64,000 nucleotides of DNA from Leptospira semungkisensis. Its GTDB lineage: Bacteria > Spirochaetota > Leptospiria > Leptospirales > Leptospiraceae. The stretch spans positions 1 through 64,000 of the forward strand of contig NZ_RQEP01000012.1 of the NCBI RefSeq assembly GCF_004770055.1, in the 5' to 3' direction. Shown piece after piece: positions 1 to 7,004 of the stretch; position 1 is the first letter of the stretch, and each line of letters begins with the position of its first letter. Below the pieces are notes generated by a model, which was not told where the DNA came from, did no database searches, and worked only from the letters and a program-made list of their open reading frames with translations. Made by a program: the position numbers and the translations under genes.

Positions 1-176
1 CTATATTCAGGAACCTTTTCATTTTTGTAGCCATACATTTCATTTGTTATCCATTTTCTGAATTCTTCAATGGATAACTTAGAAGCTACTATTTGAGCTT
101 TTCTGAGTAAATCTGTTATTGATATATTTGTGTCTGTTGCTTCTGATTGTAATTGAATAACAATTGGTTTTTCCAC
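1..176 (-). CDS. AbiTii-like abortive-infection protein, N-terminal fragment (runs off left edge)
   Basis: An open minus-strand frame of 58 codons runs from a GTG at 174-176 to the window edge without a stop. It reads MEKPIVIQLQSEATD, then ITDLLRKAQIVASKL, then a segment with FRKWITNEMYGY and VPEYR. The pattern of a short strand, a DLLRKA.hhA.KL helix, a W.xxE.xGY segment and PEYR is what I know from the N-terminus of AbiTii, a small domain of phage abortive-infection proteins. The recognition is from memory. The gene lies just beyond attC-like repeat 1, in the same direction as the other array genes, as a cassette passenger would. The start is uncertain because no strong ribosome-binding site is visible. 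The rest of the protein is outside the window, so completeness cannot be judged. Confidence 0.6.
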   Translation of the reverse strand, partial: MEKPIVIQLQSEATDTNISITDLLRKAQIVASKLSIEEFRKWITNEMYGYKNEKVPEY

Positions 177-211
177 TTTATTGATCTCTTATGAAATATT
201 TTTGCAATTTC

Positions 212-363
212 GCATAACGACCAGTAATTGTCGAAGTTCCGCGAGTCCGAAGGACTTGGCGCGAGGCTTACTTTGCAAGACGAGTGACAAAGCGGAATTT
301 GGCGAAGCCCAAGCAAGGGTCGCAAAGCGATCCCGAAGCGCAGCGACAATTTTTTAGTTAGGC
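212..363 (-). repeat. attC-like repeat 1 (integron recombination-site candidate)
   Basis: A 152-bp imperfect palindrome. Read on the plus strand it begins GCATAAC (212-218) and ends GTTAGGC (357-363), matching the R''/R' consensus RYYYAAC/GTTRRRY apart from the third base of GCATAAC. Just inside, AATTGTCG (226-233) and CGACAATT (344-351) are perfect inverted repeats in the L''/L' positions. The core contains GGCGAAGCCC followed by AAGCAAGGG, shared with the two other copies. Read on the minus strand it sits 3' of the 127-aa gene, as attC sites sit after their cassette gene. It could instead be an unrelated spirochaetal palindromic repeat. Confidence 0.6.
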
Positions 364-451
364 GCAGTATTCGCATTTGCTATGTAATGTTCATTTCATT
401 TTTGGAAAAGAAAAATCCATTACTTCGTCATTCAGCTAGGAAGATTACTTT

Positions 452-835
452 CTATGATTCGTTTAACCGATATCCTTTAAGGCCTTTAAACCATTTTGTG
501 CCTAAGATAGTTTGAACTACTTTTGGATTAGATATTATTTCATAAAAAGACTCTCGCAAAAAGACAAAGGAATCATCTTGCCGATTCCATGGCACATGTA
601 CAAGAATTAGATGATCTTCGTTCTTCAAATTGTAAATAATGACTGAAAATCCATAATCCGTTGGCATTGTGCGATTTGAAATTTCTATTCTTCTCAACTT
701 GGTCGTATATAGCAATAAGTCTTTGCCGACCTGCTTTTCTTCATAACCCCTATCTTTCAGAAATTGTCCAAAATAAACTTTTGCATTCTTTATGAAGTTT
801 TGATTACTTCCAATTGAGTAGGCTACCTTTTTCAT
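452..835 (-). CDS. Unknown 127-aa protein, probable cassette gene
   Basis: I do not recognise this protein. The longer open frame runs back into the attC-like repeat, so I take the internal ATG at 833-835 (MKKVAYSIGSNQNF) as the start. It is a soluble-looking alpha/beta protein without signal peptide or membrane segment. Visible features are an early helix (NFIKNAKVYFGQFLKDRGY), two strand-rich stretches, an HVPWNRQDD turn and a C-terminal FKGLKGYRLNES. It lies between attC-like repeats 2 (5') and 1 (3') with short flanks and no partner gene, the layout of a single-gene cassette. Its base composition is as AT-rich as its neighbours in the island and unlike the genes after 7.6 kb. Confidence 0.55.
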   Translation of the reverse strand: MKKVAYSIGSNQNFIKNAKVYFGQFLKDRGYEEKQVGKDLLLYTTKLRRIEISNRTMPTDYGFSVIIYNLKNEDHLILVHVPWNRQDDSFVFLRESFYEIISNPKVVQTILGTKWFKGLKGYRLNES

Positions 836-862
836 ATAAAGAAAATTCCAAGCGAATATTGC

Positions 863-1018
863 GCATAACGACCGAGGCTTGGCGACGTTGGCGTGCCGAA
901 CAATGTGAGGACAGGCATGAGAATTGCTCTGCAATTCGAATGACTGAGCCAATGTGGCGAAGCCCAAGCGAGAGTCGCGAAGCGATCTCGATGCGAAGCG
1001 ACAAGTCGAAAGTTAGGC
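863..1018 (-). repeat. attC-like repeat 2
   Basis: A 156-bp copy with the same ends as repeat 1: GCATAAC (863-869) and GTTAGGC (1012-1018). The inner arms GCTTGGCG and a downstream GCGACAAGT are imperfect inverted repeats. The core again has GGCGAAGCCCAAGC, then CGCGAAGCGAT. It lies immediately 5' of the 127-aa gene. The copies share ends and core but differ in the middle, as attC sites of one array do. Confidence 0.6.
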
Positions 1019-1322
1019 GGCGTGACTACCCGGACACAACAAGATTGAACCAAACCAAATTAATCAGTCAAATTCAATACAATCTAATCCAACTCTTTCT
1101 AAAAATTCCCATCCGCTTCAAATTGCGCGACTTTATAACTTCTTCGGAATGAGTTTCCTTTTATCAAATGAATGTTGCTACATGCATTAGAAGTTCAGAA
1201 AATACAAAAGCGCGATGAAGCGGATGCTAACACAGAAGCTTTCGTATAAGTAATAAGGAAGATCTTCGAAATCTTCCAAGTTTCAAACACTTAAAAATAG
1301 CAAAGCATTTGGTAGTCATGTA
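1019..1322. other. Non-coding interval between attC-like repeats 2 and 3
   Basis: About 300 bp with no convincing reading frame on either strand. The only plus-strand frame here starts inside repeat 2 and has no ribosome-binding site. The stretch is AT-rich with scattered stops. It may be a decayed or gene-less cassette. Confidence 0.5.
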
Positions 1323-1493
1323 GCCTAACGACCCAAGGCTTATCGACGTTGGTCGTAGGTGAGCCTCGCAGAGGCGTTACCGTCGGCGCGCTTTTTGCTG
1401 CTGCATAAAAGCGTGACGGAGATCAATGTGGCGAAGCCCGAGCGAGGGAGAACGAAGTGAACCCCGAAGCGTAGCGATAAGCCGAAGTTATCT
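1323..1493 (-). repeat. attC-like repeat 3
   Basis: A 171-bp imperfect palindrome starting GCCTAAC (1323-1329, a perfect RYYYAAC) and ending GTTATCT (1487-1493). The inner arms GGCTTATCG (1337-1345) and CGATAAGCC (1475-1483) are perfect 9-bp inverted repeats. The core carries GGCGAAGCCCGAGCGAGGG, the motif shared with repeats 1 and 2. On the minus strand its right-hand end reads GTTAGGC, fitting the G|TTRRRY crossover consensus exactly. It lies at the distal end of the segment carrying the Hachiman genes. Confidence 0.62.
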
Positions 1494-1508
1494 GCTGTGC
1501 CGCGCCCC
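1487..1508 (+). repeat. Left copy of 22-bp inverted repeat bracketing the Hachiman segment
   Basis: Reads GTTATCTGC, two variable bases, then TGCCGCGCCCC. The inverted partner is at 5880-5901 (20 of 22 identical). Its first seven bases are the end of attC-like repeat 3. Confidence 0.7.
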
Positions 1509-1511
1509 GAT

Positions 1512-1552
1512 GTCTAACCGAGCGAAGCCACGGAAGGCGTAGCTGGTTAGGG
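1512..1552. repeat. Short palindromic site with attC-like ends
   Basis: GTCTAAC (1512-1518, matching RYYYAAC) pairs with GTTAGGG (1546-1552), with AGC...GCT inside, spanning only 41 bp. This is shorter than known attC sites (about 57 bp and up), so it may be a remnant or simply a hairpin 3' of the minus-strand XRE gene. Confidence 0.35.
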
Positions 1553-1595
1553 AACGCCAATAAAATTGCTATTTAAGATTTAACGATTAGGTTTC

Positions 1596-1814
1596 TCATA
1601 TATCCAATAAATCTCTTGGTTTGACTTTTAATCGTTTCGAAAGCTTGAAAATTGAGTTAGCAGTGAAATTAGCCCTACCCGCTTCAATATCTTGCAAAGT
1701 TCTTACGGGAACAGCGTAATCGCCTTCATCCATATTTTCCTGAGTAAGCCCCTTTTCCTTCCGAGCTTTCTGAATATTCTTCCCAACTTTTACTAAAAAT
1801 TCTTCGAAATTCAC
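1596..1814 (-). CDS. XRE-family HTH regulator, 72 aa
   Basis: A single helix-turn-helix domain of the Cro/C1 type: NIQKARKEKGLTQENM, a short insert, VPVRTLQDIEAGRANFTANSIFKLSKRLKV, then DLLDI. The Q-helix and the RTLQDIEAGR recognition helix are clear, and the length is normal for a stand-alone repressor. The start is GTG at 1812-1814. No Shine-Dalgarno is visible, and the transcript could be leaderless. It diverges from a second XRE gene across an intergenic stretch holding the inverted repeat CACGGTAT/ATACCGTG, so autoregulation is likely. It is the first gene beyond hamB and may control the defence genes or be an antitoxin whose toxin is lost; the sequence does not decide this. Confidence 0.82.
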   Translation of the reverse strand: MNFEEFLVKVGKNIQKARKEKGLTQENMDEGDYAVPVRTLQDIEAGRANFTANSIFKLSKRLKVKPRDLLDI

Positions 1815-1815
1815 A

Positions 1816-1864
1816 CACGGTATGTTGCGGCATGATTGACAAAATGTGAACGCGGTATACCGTG
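1816..1864. promoter_or_regulatory. Operator candidate between divergent XRE genes
   Basis: CACGGTAT at 1816-1823 is repeated inverted as ATACCGTG at 1857-1864, and the second copy sits in a perfect 10-bp palindrome CGGTATACCG (1853-1862). TTGACA at 1836-1841 could be a -35 box, but I cannot pair it with a well-spaced -10. The left half-site abuts the GTG start of the minus-strand XRE gene. Confidence 0.5.
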
Positions 1865-1907
1865 GGATACGTAATCTTTACAAATTTCTATTCAAAAAGG
1901 CACCTGT

Positions 1908-2255
1908 ATGACGGGAAAATCTAAAAACAAGTCTCAAGGTATTGTCCGAAAATGGCCTAAATCAGAGATCATAAGGAGAATCTCCGAGGAAGAGAAGAAA
2001 GCTTTTTATCATCAACTTAAAGTGGCTAGAATAGAAGCTAATCTTACTCAGGCACAAGTAGGTAAAATGATTAAAAGGAGCAGAAGTCAAGTTTCGAAGA
2101 TAGAATCAGGTAAGTGTAGGTTGTATATGGATGAATTTTTAAAGTTTATGAAGATTTATAAGAAATCTCCTTTTTTCTTTTATTCTGTATTTACTACAAA
2201 TGAAGTCATCAAATCACCGAAGAAAGCCCGAGTAAAATCTGCGAAGCAGTTTTAA
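1908..2255 (+). CDS. XRE-family HTH regulator, 115 aa
   Basis: Start is ATG at 1908, preceded by AAGG at a workable distance. Residues about 35-90 form a Cro/C1-type HTH: FYHQLKVARIEANLTQAQVGKMI, then RSRSQVSKIESGKCRLYMDEFLKFMKIY. A basic N-terminal tail (SKNKSQGIVRKWPKSEIIRR) and a basic C-terminus (SPKKARVKSAKQF) flank it. It is the only plus-strand gene in the island and is divergent from the 72-aa XRE gene, with operator-like repeats between them. It converges with hamB. A control role for the neighbouring defence genes is inference. Confidence 0.8.
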   Translation: MTGKSKNKSQGIVRKWPKSEIIRRISEEEKKAFYHQLKVARIEANLTQAQVGKMIKRSRSQVSKIESGKCRLYMDEFLKFMKIYKKSPFFFYSVFTTNEVIKSPKKARVKSAKQF

Positions 2256-2292
2256 CGAGGGCAATCGGAGCAGTTTAATGAAGATTTGGCGT

Positions 2293-2313
2293 CCCGATCG
2301 CATAGCGTTCGGG
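2293..2313. terminator. Hairpin between convergent xre and hamB
   Basis: CCCGATCGC and GCGTTCGGG pair with one T-T mismatch around a 3-nt ATA loop. It lies between the stops of the plus-strand XRE gene and minus-strand hamB. It has no clean T-run, so termination is only likely. Confidence 0.4.
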
Positions 2314-2353
2314 TGGACGGTTCAATCAAATAAGAATGAGCTTTTCATTTTTT

Positions 2354-4903
2354 TTAAAGAAGTATCTCCAATTGGATCTTAGTCCAATAATCAAGACGTT
2401 TATATACTCGATTAACTTCTGCCCGTATTTCTTCGAAGGTCGGAGTTTCTAAACGTTTCACAGGATTAGAAAAATATTCTGTTAAAGAAATAGCGGTTTC
2501 TCGAGCAATATTATATTCAATTAATTTTCTTGTAACCGGATTATAGGCACCTGTCTCAATAAATCTCAAAAAAGGTTCTTCTGGTGCTAAAATGTCGTAC
2601 AATGGCTTTAATAACATTGGTAACCCGTAAGTTACATCTTTTTGAAGAGTACCAATTGTATTCTCAATTAACTCAGAATCAGAATGATAATCGGAAGCAA
2701 GTATTTGTTGAAGTTTAGTTTCCTTAAGCCAATTTTCTGCATTAATACAAAAAGAATATATTATATCTTTTCCTGGAACCTCTCTAAGTTTTAAATAACG
2801 TCGAAAATATGGTTCAAAATCGGACTTTAGTTTTACTAGAATATTCTTCAATTTTCCGCTGATATTTGTTTCGAATCTTGAAATTGGAATTGTATAATCA
2901 TTGCGAGTTTTGTACAAGCGATCCAGATCAAATGGATCCCAATATCGATTCATAAAGCAAGTTTCTTCTGAAACCTCTAATTTTCTCAATTCTGACGAGA
3001 TTTTCTTTATTAAACGCTCATTAATTGAAATACCAACAGATTTAAGTTTATTCTGAGCTTTTATATTTCCATACTTCAAGATTGACTGTCTTATATAAGT
3101 TACTAAAAAATGGTTATCTTCTGCAATGGATTGATCATCATATTCCTGTGAAAGCTGATCGTCTATTAAACCCTTATTTCCTTGATAGGCATCGCCATAT
3201 CCTAAATTGATTTCTTTATAAGCATCTTCGAAAAGCTGTTGATCTTCAGCTTCTTCGGAAACGGAAAAAGCATTTTCATCTAAGACAAAAGTTCTCCCAA
3301 TGAAGTCTTTTAGAAGGCGCCCAGCTCGCCCTCGTAAATTAGCAATTTCATAAGGAGTTAATTGCGGGTTAACTTCTCTATTTCTCATTACAAATAAATT
3401 AGGATTGCGAATGATAATATTCTGTGCTGGCAAATTAACGCCTTGCATCAATGTTGTTGTGCAAACTATATTATTGATTAGTTTCATAGATATTGCTTTT
3501 TCTAAAACATTTCGAACGTGGCTTGGTAGTTTAGCATGATGATAAGCAACTTTATTTTTTAGAACTTTGCACAAATCATATTCAGGATGAACGGTTTCGC
3601 TAATATAATCAATTAATTCAGAAATTTTTTCATTATTTCCATTGCTTTCTTCAAAACGGTGACTTAAGTCTAAAGCTGTTTTTCTCGCTTGTTTTGTTGT
3701 GGGTGAAAAAATAATATTTATACTGTTTTTTCCTAAGCCACTAATAGTATGAAAAATGTAATTATAAATAGCTTCCGTATATTTTGAACCTCCAGAATTT
3801 CCAATAACTTCCTTATTTTTTAATATCGGAAGACTTAAAGGATTTCCGAGAAGCTCACTATACATATTTAAATAATACTTTTTCCTGTGAGTTTTGATGG
3901 CATAAGTGAAATTTGCTACAGGTGAGTTCCTTGTATTTTCTTTTGCAGACTTTCTGCCAAATAAATTTGACCCTACTAAATCAATATTATCTATCCTTGG
4001 TCCCGAAATAACAATATGATCAAGAGAACTAGTATTTCTAAATTCTTGAAGAAGGTCATAAAGAATCTTCGAGCGCGAATCATCCTCTGATTCAATTCTT
4101 TCGACATTTTGAATTTCATCAACTATTAACATTCTAACATTTTTAAAGGGATTTGAATCTCGTGAGAATGCGCCAATTGCCTTTTCCTGAGTAAATACAT
4201 AGATTAATTTGTCTGACTCAGAATCGCCGAGATATGTATTTTGAATTCTGTAATCTTTCATATTAAATTGATTTAAAAGCTTACGAAAATCTAAAGATAC
4301 CTGGCTAACCAAACTTAATGTTGGCACCACATAAATTATCGATCCGTCTCTTTCTTTCAAAAGGCTAATTGCCTTTAAGGCTAAAATAAAAGATTTCCCT
4401 GCGCTTGTTGGGGCAGAAATTCCTAATAACTTGCTTTCATCCAACTTATTCCAAATATTTTTTTGAAATTGAGTTAATAAAAAAGTTGAATCATCAATTC
4501 GAACCTCAAAGGAACTCTGCTTTAAAGCTACGGCAACTTGACTGATATAACTATCCATTGGAGAAAAAGTTTGAGATCTTTCCTCATATCCTTCATCAAT
4601 CATCATTGTGGCAGGGGCCTGACCAATTCTTGTAAGAATTAATAAAAAATGGTCTTTTAACCCATTCCAATCATCTGACTTATATTGCCAAATCACTGCA
4701 CAGATTGTAATGGCGATCTTCCTTTCGTTATCACTAGGATTTCTTGTTATAACATCTAGTGCGATTAATGCCTCTTTTAGAAGATCTTCGGGGAAACTTT
4801 CCTGAACTCCTTCTATATAATTTAAACGCCTAGCAACTTGTACATGCTCGAATGTGAGCACCTTGGCCAGCAATTTGCTTAATTCCTCTTCTTTCAATTT
4901 CAT
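2354..4903 (-). CDS. hamB: HamB, superfamily-2 helicase of a Hachiman anti-phage system
   Basis: An 849-aa DExH-type helicase. Walker A is APTSAGKSF (about residue 165), with DEIQ in MLIVDEIQNVE (about 255), SGPRID as motif III, CTTTLMQGVNLP as motif IV/V, and NLRGRAGRLL as the arginine-finger motif VI. About 150 residues precede the helicase core and about 300 follow motif VI, as in HamB. In Hachiman, HamB senses DNA and controls the HamA nuclease; that is known of the family, not shown here. Its ATG overlaps the hamA stop by four bases (4900-4903), so the two are translationally coupled. The gene is AT-rich relative to the chromosome right of 7.6 kb, consistent with transfer. No frameshift is seen, so the system looks intact. 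Confidence 0.85.
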   Translation of the reverse strand: MKLKEEELSKLLAKVLTFEHVQVARRLNYIEGVQESFPEDLLKEALIALDVITRNPSDNERKIAITICAVIWQYKSDDWNGLKDHFLLILTRIGQAPATMMIDEGYEERSQTFSPMDSYISQVAVALKQSSFEVRIDDSTFLLTQFQKNIWNKLDESKLLGISAPTSAGKSFILALKAISLLKERDGSIIYVVPTLSLVSQVSLDFRKLLNQFNMKDYRIQNTYLGDSESDKLIYVFTQEKAIGAFSRDSNPFKNVRMLIVDEIQNVERIESEDDSRSKILYDLLQEFRNTSSLDHIVISGPRIDNIDLVGSNLFGRKSAKENTRNSPVANFTYAIKTHRKKYYLNMYSELLGNPLSLPILKNKEVIGNSGGSKYTEAIYNYIFHTISGLGKNSINIIFSPTTKQARKTALDLSHRFEESNGNNEKISELIDYISETVHPEYDLCKVLKNKVAYHHAKLPSHVRNVLEKAISMKLINNIVCTTTLMQGVNLPAQNIIIRNPNLFVMRNREVNPQLTPYEIANLRGRAGRLLKDFIGRTFVLDENAFSVSEEAEDQQLFEDAYKEINLGYGDAYQGNKGLIDDQLSQEYDDQSIAEDNHFLVTYIRQSILKYGNIKAQNKLKSVGISINERLIKKISSELRKLEVSEETCFMNRYWDPFDLDRLYKTRNDYTIPISRFETNISGKLKNILVKLKSDFEPYFRRYLKLREVPGKDIIYSFCINAENWLKETKLQQILASDYHSDSELIENTIGTLQKDVTYGLPMLLKPLYDILAPEEPFLRFIETGAYNPVTRKLIEYNIARETAISLTEYFSNPVKRLETPTFEEIRAEVNRVYKRLDYWTKIQLEILL

Positions 4904-5817
4904 ATACCTAAAGAAGAATCAAATTTATTCAATAGTTCGTCTAGCTTCCATACGGGAAAAATAATATAATTTATCCTATCCAGAACGTTTGCACTTGCAA
5001 TCTTATAGGTTTTATCTTCTATTCCTCCACATTTCTCTTTAATAATTCGGACAATTTCGTTATGTATTTGTGTCTCATTTTTTAAATGACCCAACTCTGA
5101 TGTTTCATTATAAATAATTATGGATGTAAGTTCGTATTGTACATTTGCAAGCTTATTGTCTTTATAATTTTTAGCTATAGTAAGTAATGGTTCTTCAATA
5201 AATTCATCACAAACAAATTGATGAAGCTCATTGTCTAGATTATTAAATGAATCTATTATGCTAACTAATGACTTTTCAAAAGCTGTTTTAAATTTGTATT
5301 TGCTTTCATAACATTTAGATTCACCTAAAATGATTTTGTGAGAACTTCCTTCATTCTTATAATGCAACGCATCTGCTCCAAATCTTTCATGGCCTGGAGA
5401 AGTAGTGACTGGCATTTTGCGAAGTATGGGGACTGCCTGAAATAGGTGTTGTAAGAAGTTGAATAATAATAATTCTCCAAATTGACCTTGCGGGTGGCCT
5501 TTTCTGAATTTGCTATGAGCTAGTCTTGTTAAAAACTCGGCGGCATTCCCCATGTCATTGGTTTCGTTAAGTTTATCTTCTAATAGCTTTTTAGAAGTAG
5601 CTTTACTGTAAACCCAGGAAGTAACTGTTCCTTTTAATTCTCTCAAAAATTGATCAACACGTGGACGAATATCAGTATATGCGATTGCGGCCGCTGTATG
5701 TTCTTTTTTAGGAACCAATCCTAAATCTTGAGAAACCATATGCACATGTCGAAATAATGATTCAGTATGAGTTAATAAATCTTCGATTTTGATTGTAGTA
5801 TTCTTCTTTTTTGCCAT
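4900..5817 (-). CDS. hamA: HamA (DUF1837), nuclease effector of a Hachiman anti-phage system
   Basis: A 305-aa protein with the HamA/DUF1837 signature. The core reads GQFGELLLFNFL, then ERFGADALHY, then ILGESKCYESKYKF, the E...D...ExK arrangement of a PD-(D/E)XK-like nuclease. The GNAAEFL segment and the C-terminal PVWKLDELLNKF also fit. HamA is the DNase whose activity HamB restrains until infection. The start is ATG at 5815-5817 and the gene overlaps hamB by four bases. The leader contains a strong hairpin (5850-5869). Lying directly between the recombinase and hamB, it is the first gene of the presumed cassette. The family call rests on the motif order plus the helicase partner; a DUF1837 nuclease with another type of helicase would be the main alternative. 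Confidence 0.82.
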   Translation of the reverse strand: MAKKKNTTIKIEDLLTHTESLFRHVHMVSQDLGLVPKKEHTAAAIAYTDIRPRVDQFLRELKGTVTSWVYSKATSKKLLEDKLNETNDMGNAAEFLTRLAHSKFRKGHPQGQFGELLLFNFLQHLFQAVPILRKMPVTTSPGHERFGADALHYKNEGSSHKIILGESKCYESKYKFKTAFEKSLVSIIDSFNNLDNELHQFVCDEFIEEPLLTIAKNYKDNKLANVQYELTSIIIYNETSELGHLKNETQIHNEIVRIIKEKCGGIEDKTYKIASANVLDRINYIIFPVWKLDELLNKFDSSLGI

Positions 5818-5849
5818 CTAAATTTTGTTTACTAAGTTATTAAATAAAA

Positions 5850-5869
5850 GCCTGCCACGGACGGCAGGC
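5850..5869. promoter_or_regulatory. Hairpin in the hamA leader
   Basis: GCCTGCC (5850-5856) and GGCAGGC (5863-5869) form a perfect 7-bp stem with a 6-nt loop, 33 bp upstream of the hamA start codon. There is no T-run, so it may be an mRNA leader structure rather than a terminator. Confidence 0.4.
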
Positions 5870-5879
5870 ACTATAATGA

Positions 5880-5901
5880 GGGGCGCGGCATGGCAGATAA
5901 C
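5880..5901 (-). repeat. Right copy of 22-bp inverted repeat; candidate proximal attachment site
   Basis: On the minus strand it reads GTTATCTGC, CA, TGCCGCGCCCC, inverted relative to 1487-1508. It sits between the recombinase stop (5964) and hamA. The 9-mer GCAGATAAC inside it (5893-5901) recurs in direct orientation at 7227-7235, so the recombinase gene is flanked by direct copies. The next 60 bp contain CTCTC/GAGAG arms and GCGTAAC and may belong to an attI-like site. Confidence 0.55.
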
Positions 5902-5963
5902 TGCAACTCTCCGTAATTGCGTAACGAGAGCCATAAGAGCCGAAAAGGCGAAGGTGCGTAAAA

Positions 5964-7004
5964 TCAAAAATCGGCATCGAGGGGACTTTTTATTTGTGTA
6001 AGCATAGGATCAGTGATACGGGCATAGATCTCAGTCGTTTTCACAGAAGCATGTCCTAATAGTTTCTGGATGACTTTGATGGACGTTCCTGATTCCAAAA
6101 GATGAATTGCGAAAGCATGTCGAAGATCATGAATGGAAACATCCTTTTTAATGTTCGCTCGATCTTTTGCATTCGAAAAGATCTTTTCTGCCGATCTAAT
6201 ACTTAAACTTCTACCTGGAACCATTCCCTGAAAAATCCAAGTATTTGCACCTTGTCGGTTGATAACGTCTAAAAGTTCTTTCTTACACGAAAGCGGCAAT
6301 AAAGAAAATCGATCTTTTTTGCCCTTACCTTGACGAATTCGAAGACTCTTTCTCTCCCAATCTAGATCTGTACCTCTAAGCCTCGTCAATTCACTTACTC
6401 TCAACCCCGCACCATAGCAAAGTTTTAAAAGGAGACGATGTTTAGGATTGGCTAAACCGTTTATAATTTTTTCAACTTCCGATCTAGACAAAGATTCTGG
6501 AATTGTTTTTTCCCGCTTCGGCAAGGAATAGGAACTTAACGCGCGAATTTGAATTACATTATTATAATAAAACTTAAGAGAGTATATTAAACCTCGGATT
6601 GAAATGGCCTTAAGTTTCTTTTCATAAAGGATATTATCTAAATACTTCCGCAGGTCCGCCTCGACGACTCGATATGGATTTAAATTTACGGAACGCAAAA
6701 ACGCACGGTTATAGAGGAGATATGCTTTTTGTGTCTTTCGACTATAATTTCTACGCAAAAGCTCCGTCTTCAGTGGAAGCAATAGAATATCCACTTCCGC
6801 ATTAATCTTCTCCCGGTATGTTGATACAAGTTCCGATAGAAATTGCTCCGAAAAAGGGAGTTTCCAATATCTTAATGTGGAGTTCCATTCCGCTCTTGGC
6901 TTACGACTCAACTCTCGGAAGAGAGCTGGATGATCGGAACATTGGACAGTCGCAAATGAATAACCATTCTCCCAAATTTTGCGAATCTCAATATTTGCAG
7001 CCAT
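5964..7004 (-). CDS. Tyrosine recombinase, integron-integrase-like C-terminus
   Basis: A 346-aa recombinase counted from the ATG at 7002-7004 (MAANIEIRKIWENG). The open frame extends 70 codons further, but that part looks non-coding. Residues 1-65 are an extra N-terminal region, and about 75-155 form the SAM-like core-binding domain (KTELLRRNYSRKTQKAYLLY). The catalytic set is complete: R202 (GAGLRVSEL), K227-K230 region, H292 and R295 (HDLRH), H318 (LLGHAS) and Y327 (TEIYA). The protein ends KSPLDADF, close to the SPLDAL end typical of IntI. However, it lacks the extra segment that integron integrases carry before the HxLRH motif. It lies upstream of the Hachiman genes and attC-like repeats with its 3' end towards them. 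It is either an IntI relative or an ordinary mobile-element integrase. Confidence 0.85.
   Translation of the reverse strand: MAANIEIRKIWENGYSFATVQCSDHPALFRELSRKPRAEWNSTLRYWKLPFSEQFLSELVSTYREKINAEVDILLLPLKTELLRRNYSRKTQKAYLLYNRAFLRSVNLNPYRVVEADLRKYLDNILYEKKLKAISIRGLIYSLKFYYNNVIQIRALSSYSLPKREKTIPESLSRSEVEKIINGLANPKHRLLLKLCYGAGLRVSELTRLRGTDLDWERKSLRIRQGKGKKDRFSLLPLSCKKELLDVINRQGANTWIFQGMVPGRSLSIRSAEKIFSNAKDRANIKKDVSIHDLRHAFAIHLLESGTSIKVIQKLLGHASVKTTEIYARITDPMLTQIKSPLDADF

Noticed and set aside
116..376. Minus-strand frame of 86 codons
   Set aside because: It lies mostly in attC-like repeat 1 and in the wrong frame over the AbiTii-like gene start.
836..967. Upstream extension of the 127-aa gene
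   Set aside because: It would run into attC-like repeat 2; the internal ATG at 835 fits a cassette gene better.
814..1152. Plus-strand frame of 112 codons
   Set aside because: It crosses attC-like repeat 2, has no ribosome-binding site and its composition is that of the repeat.
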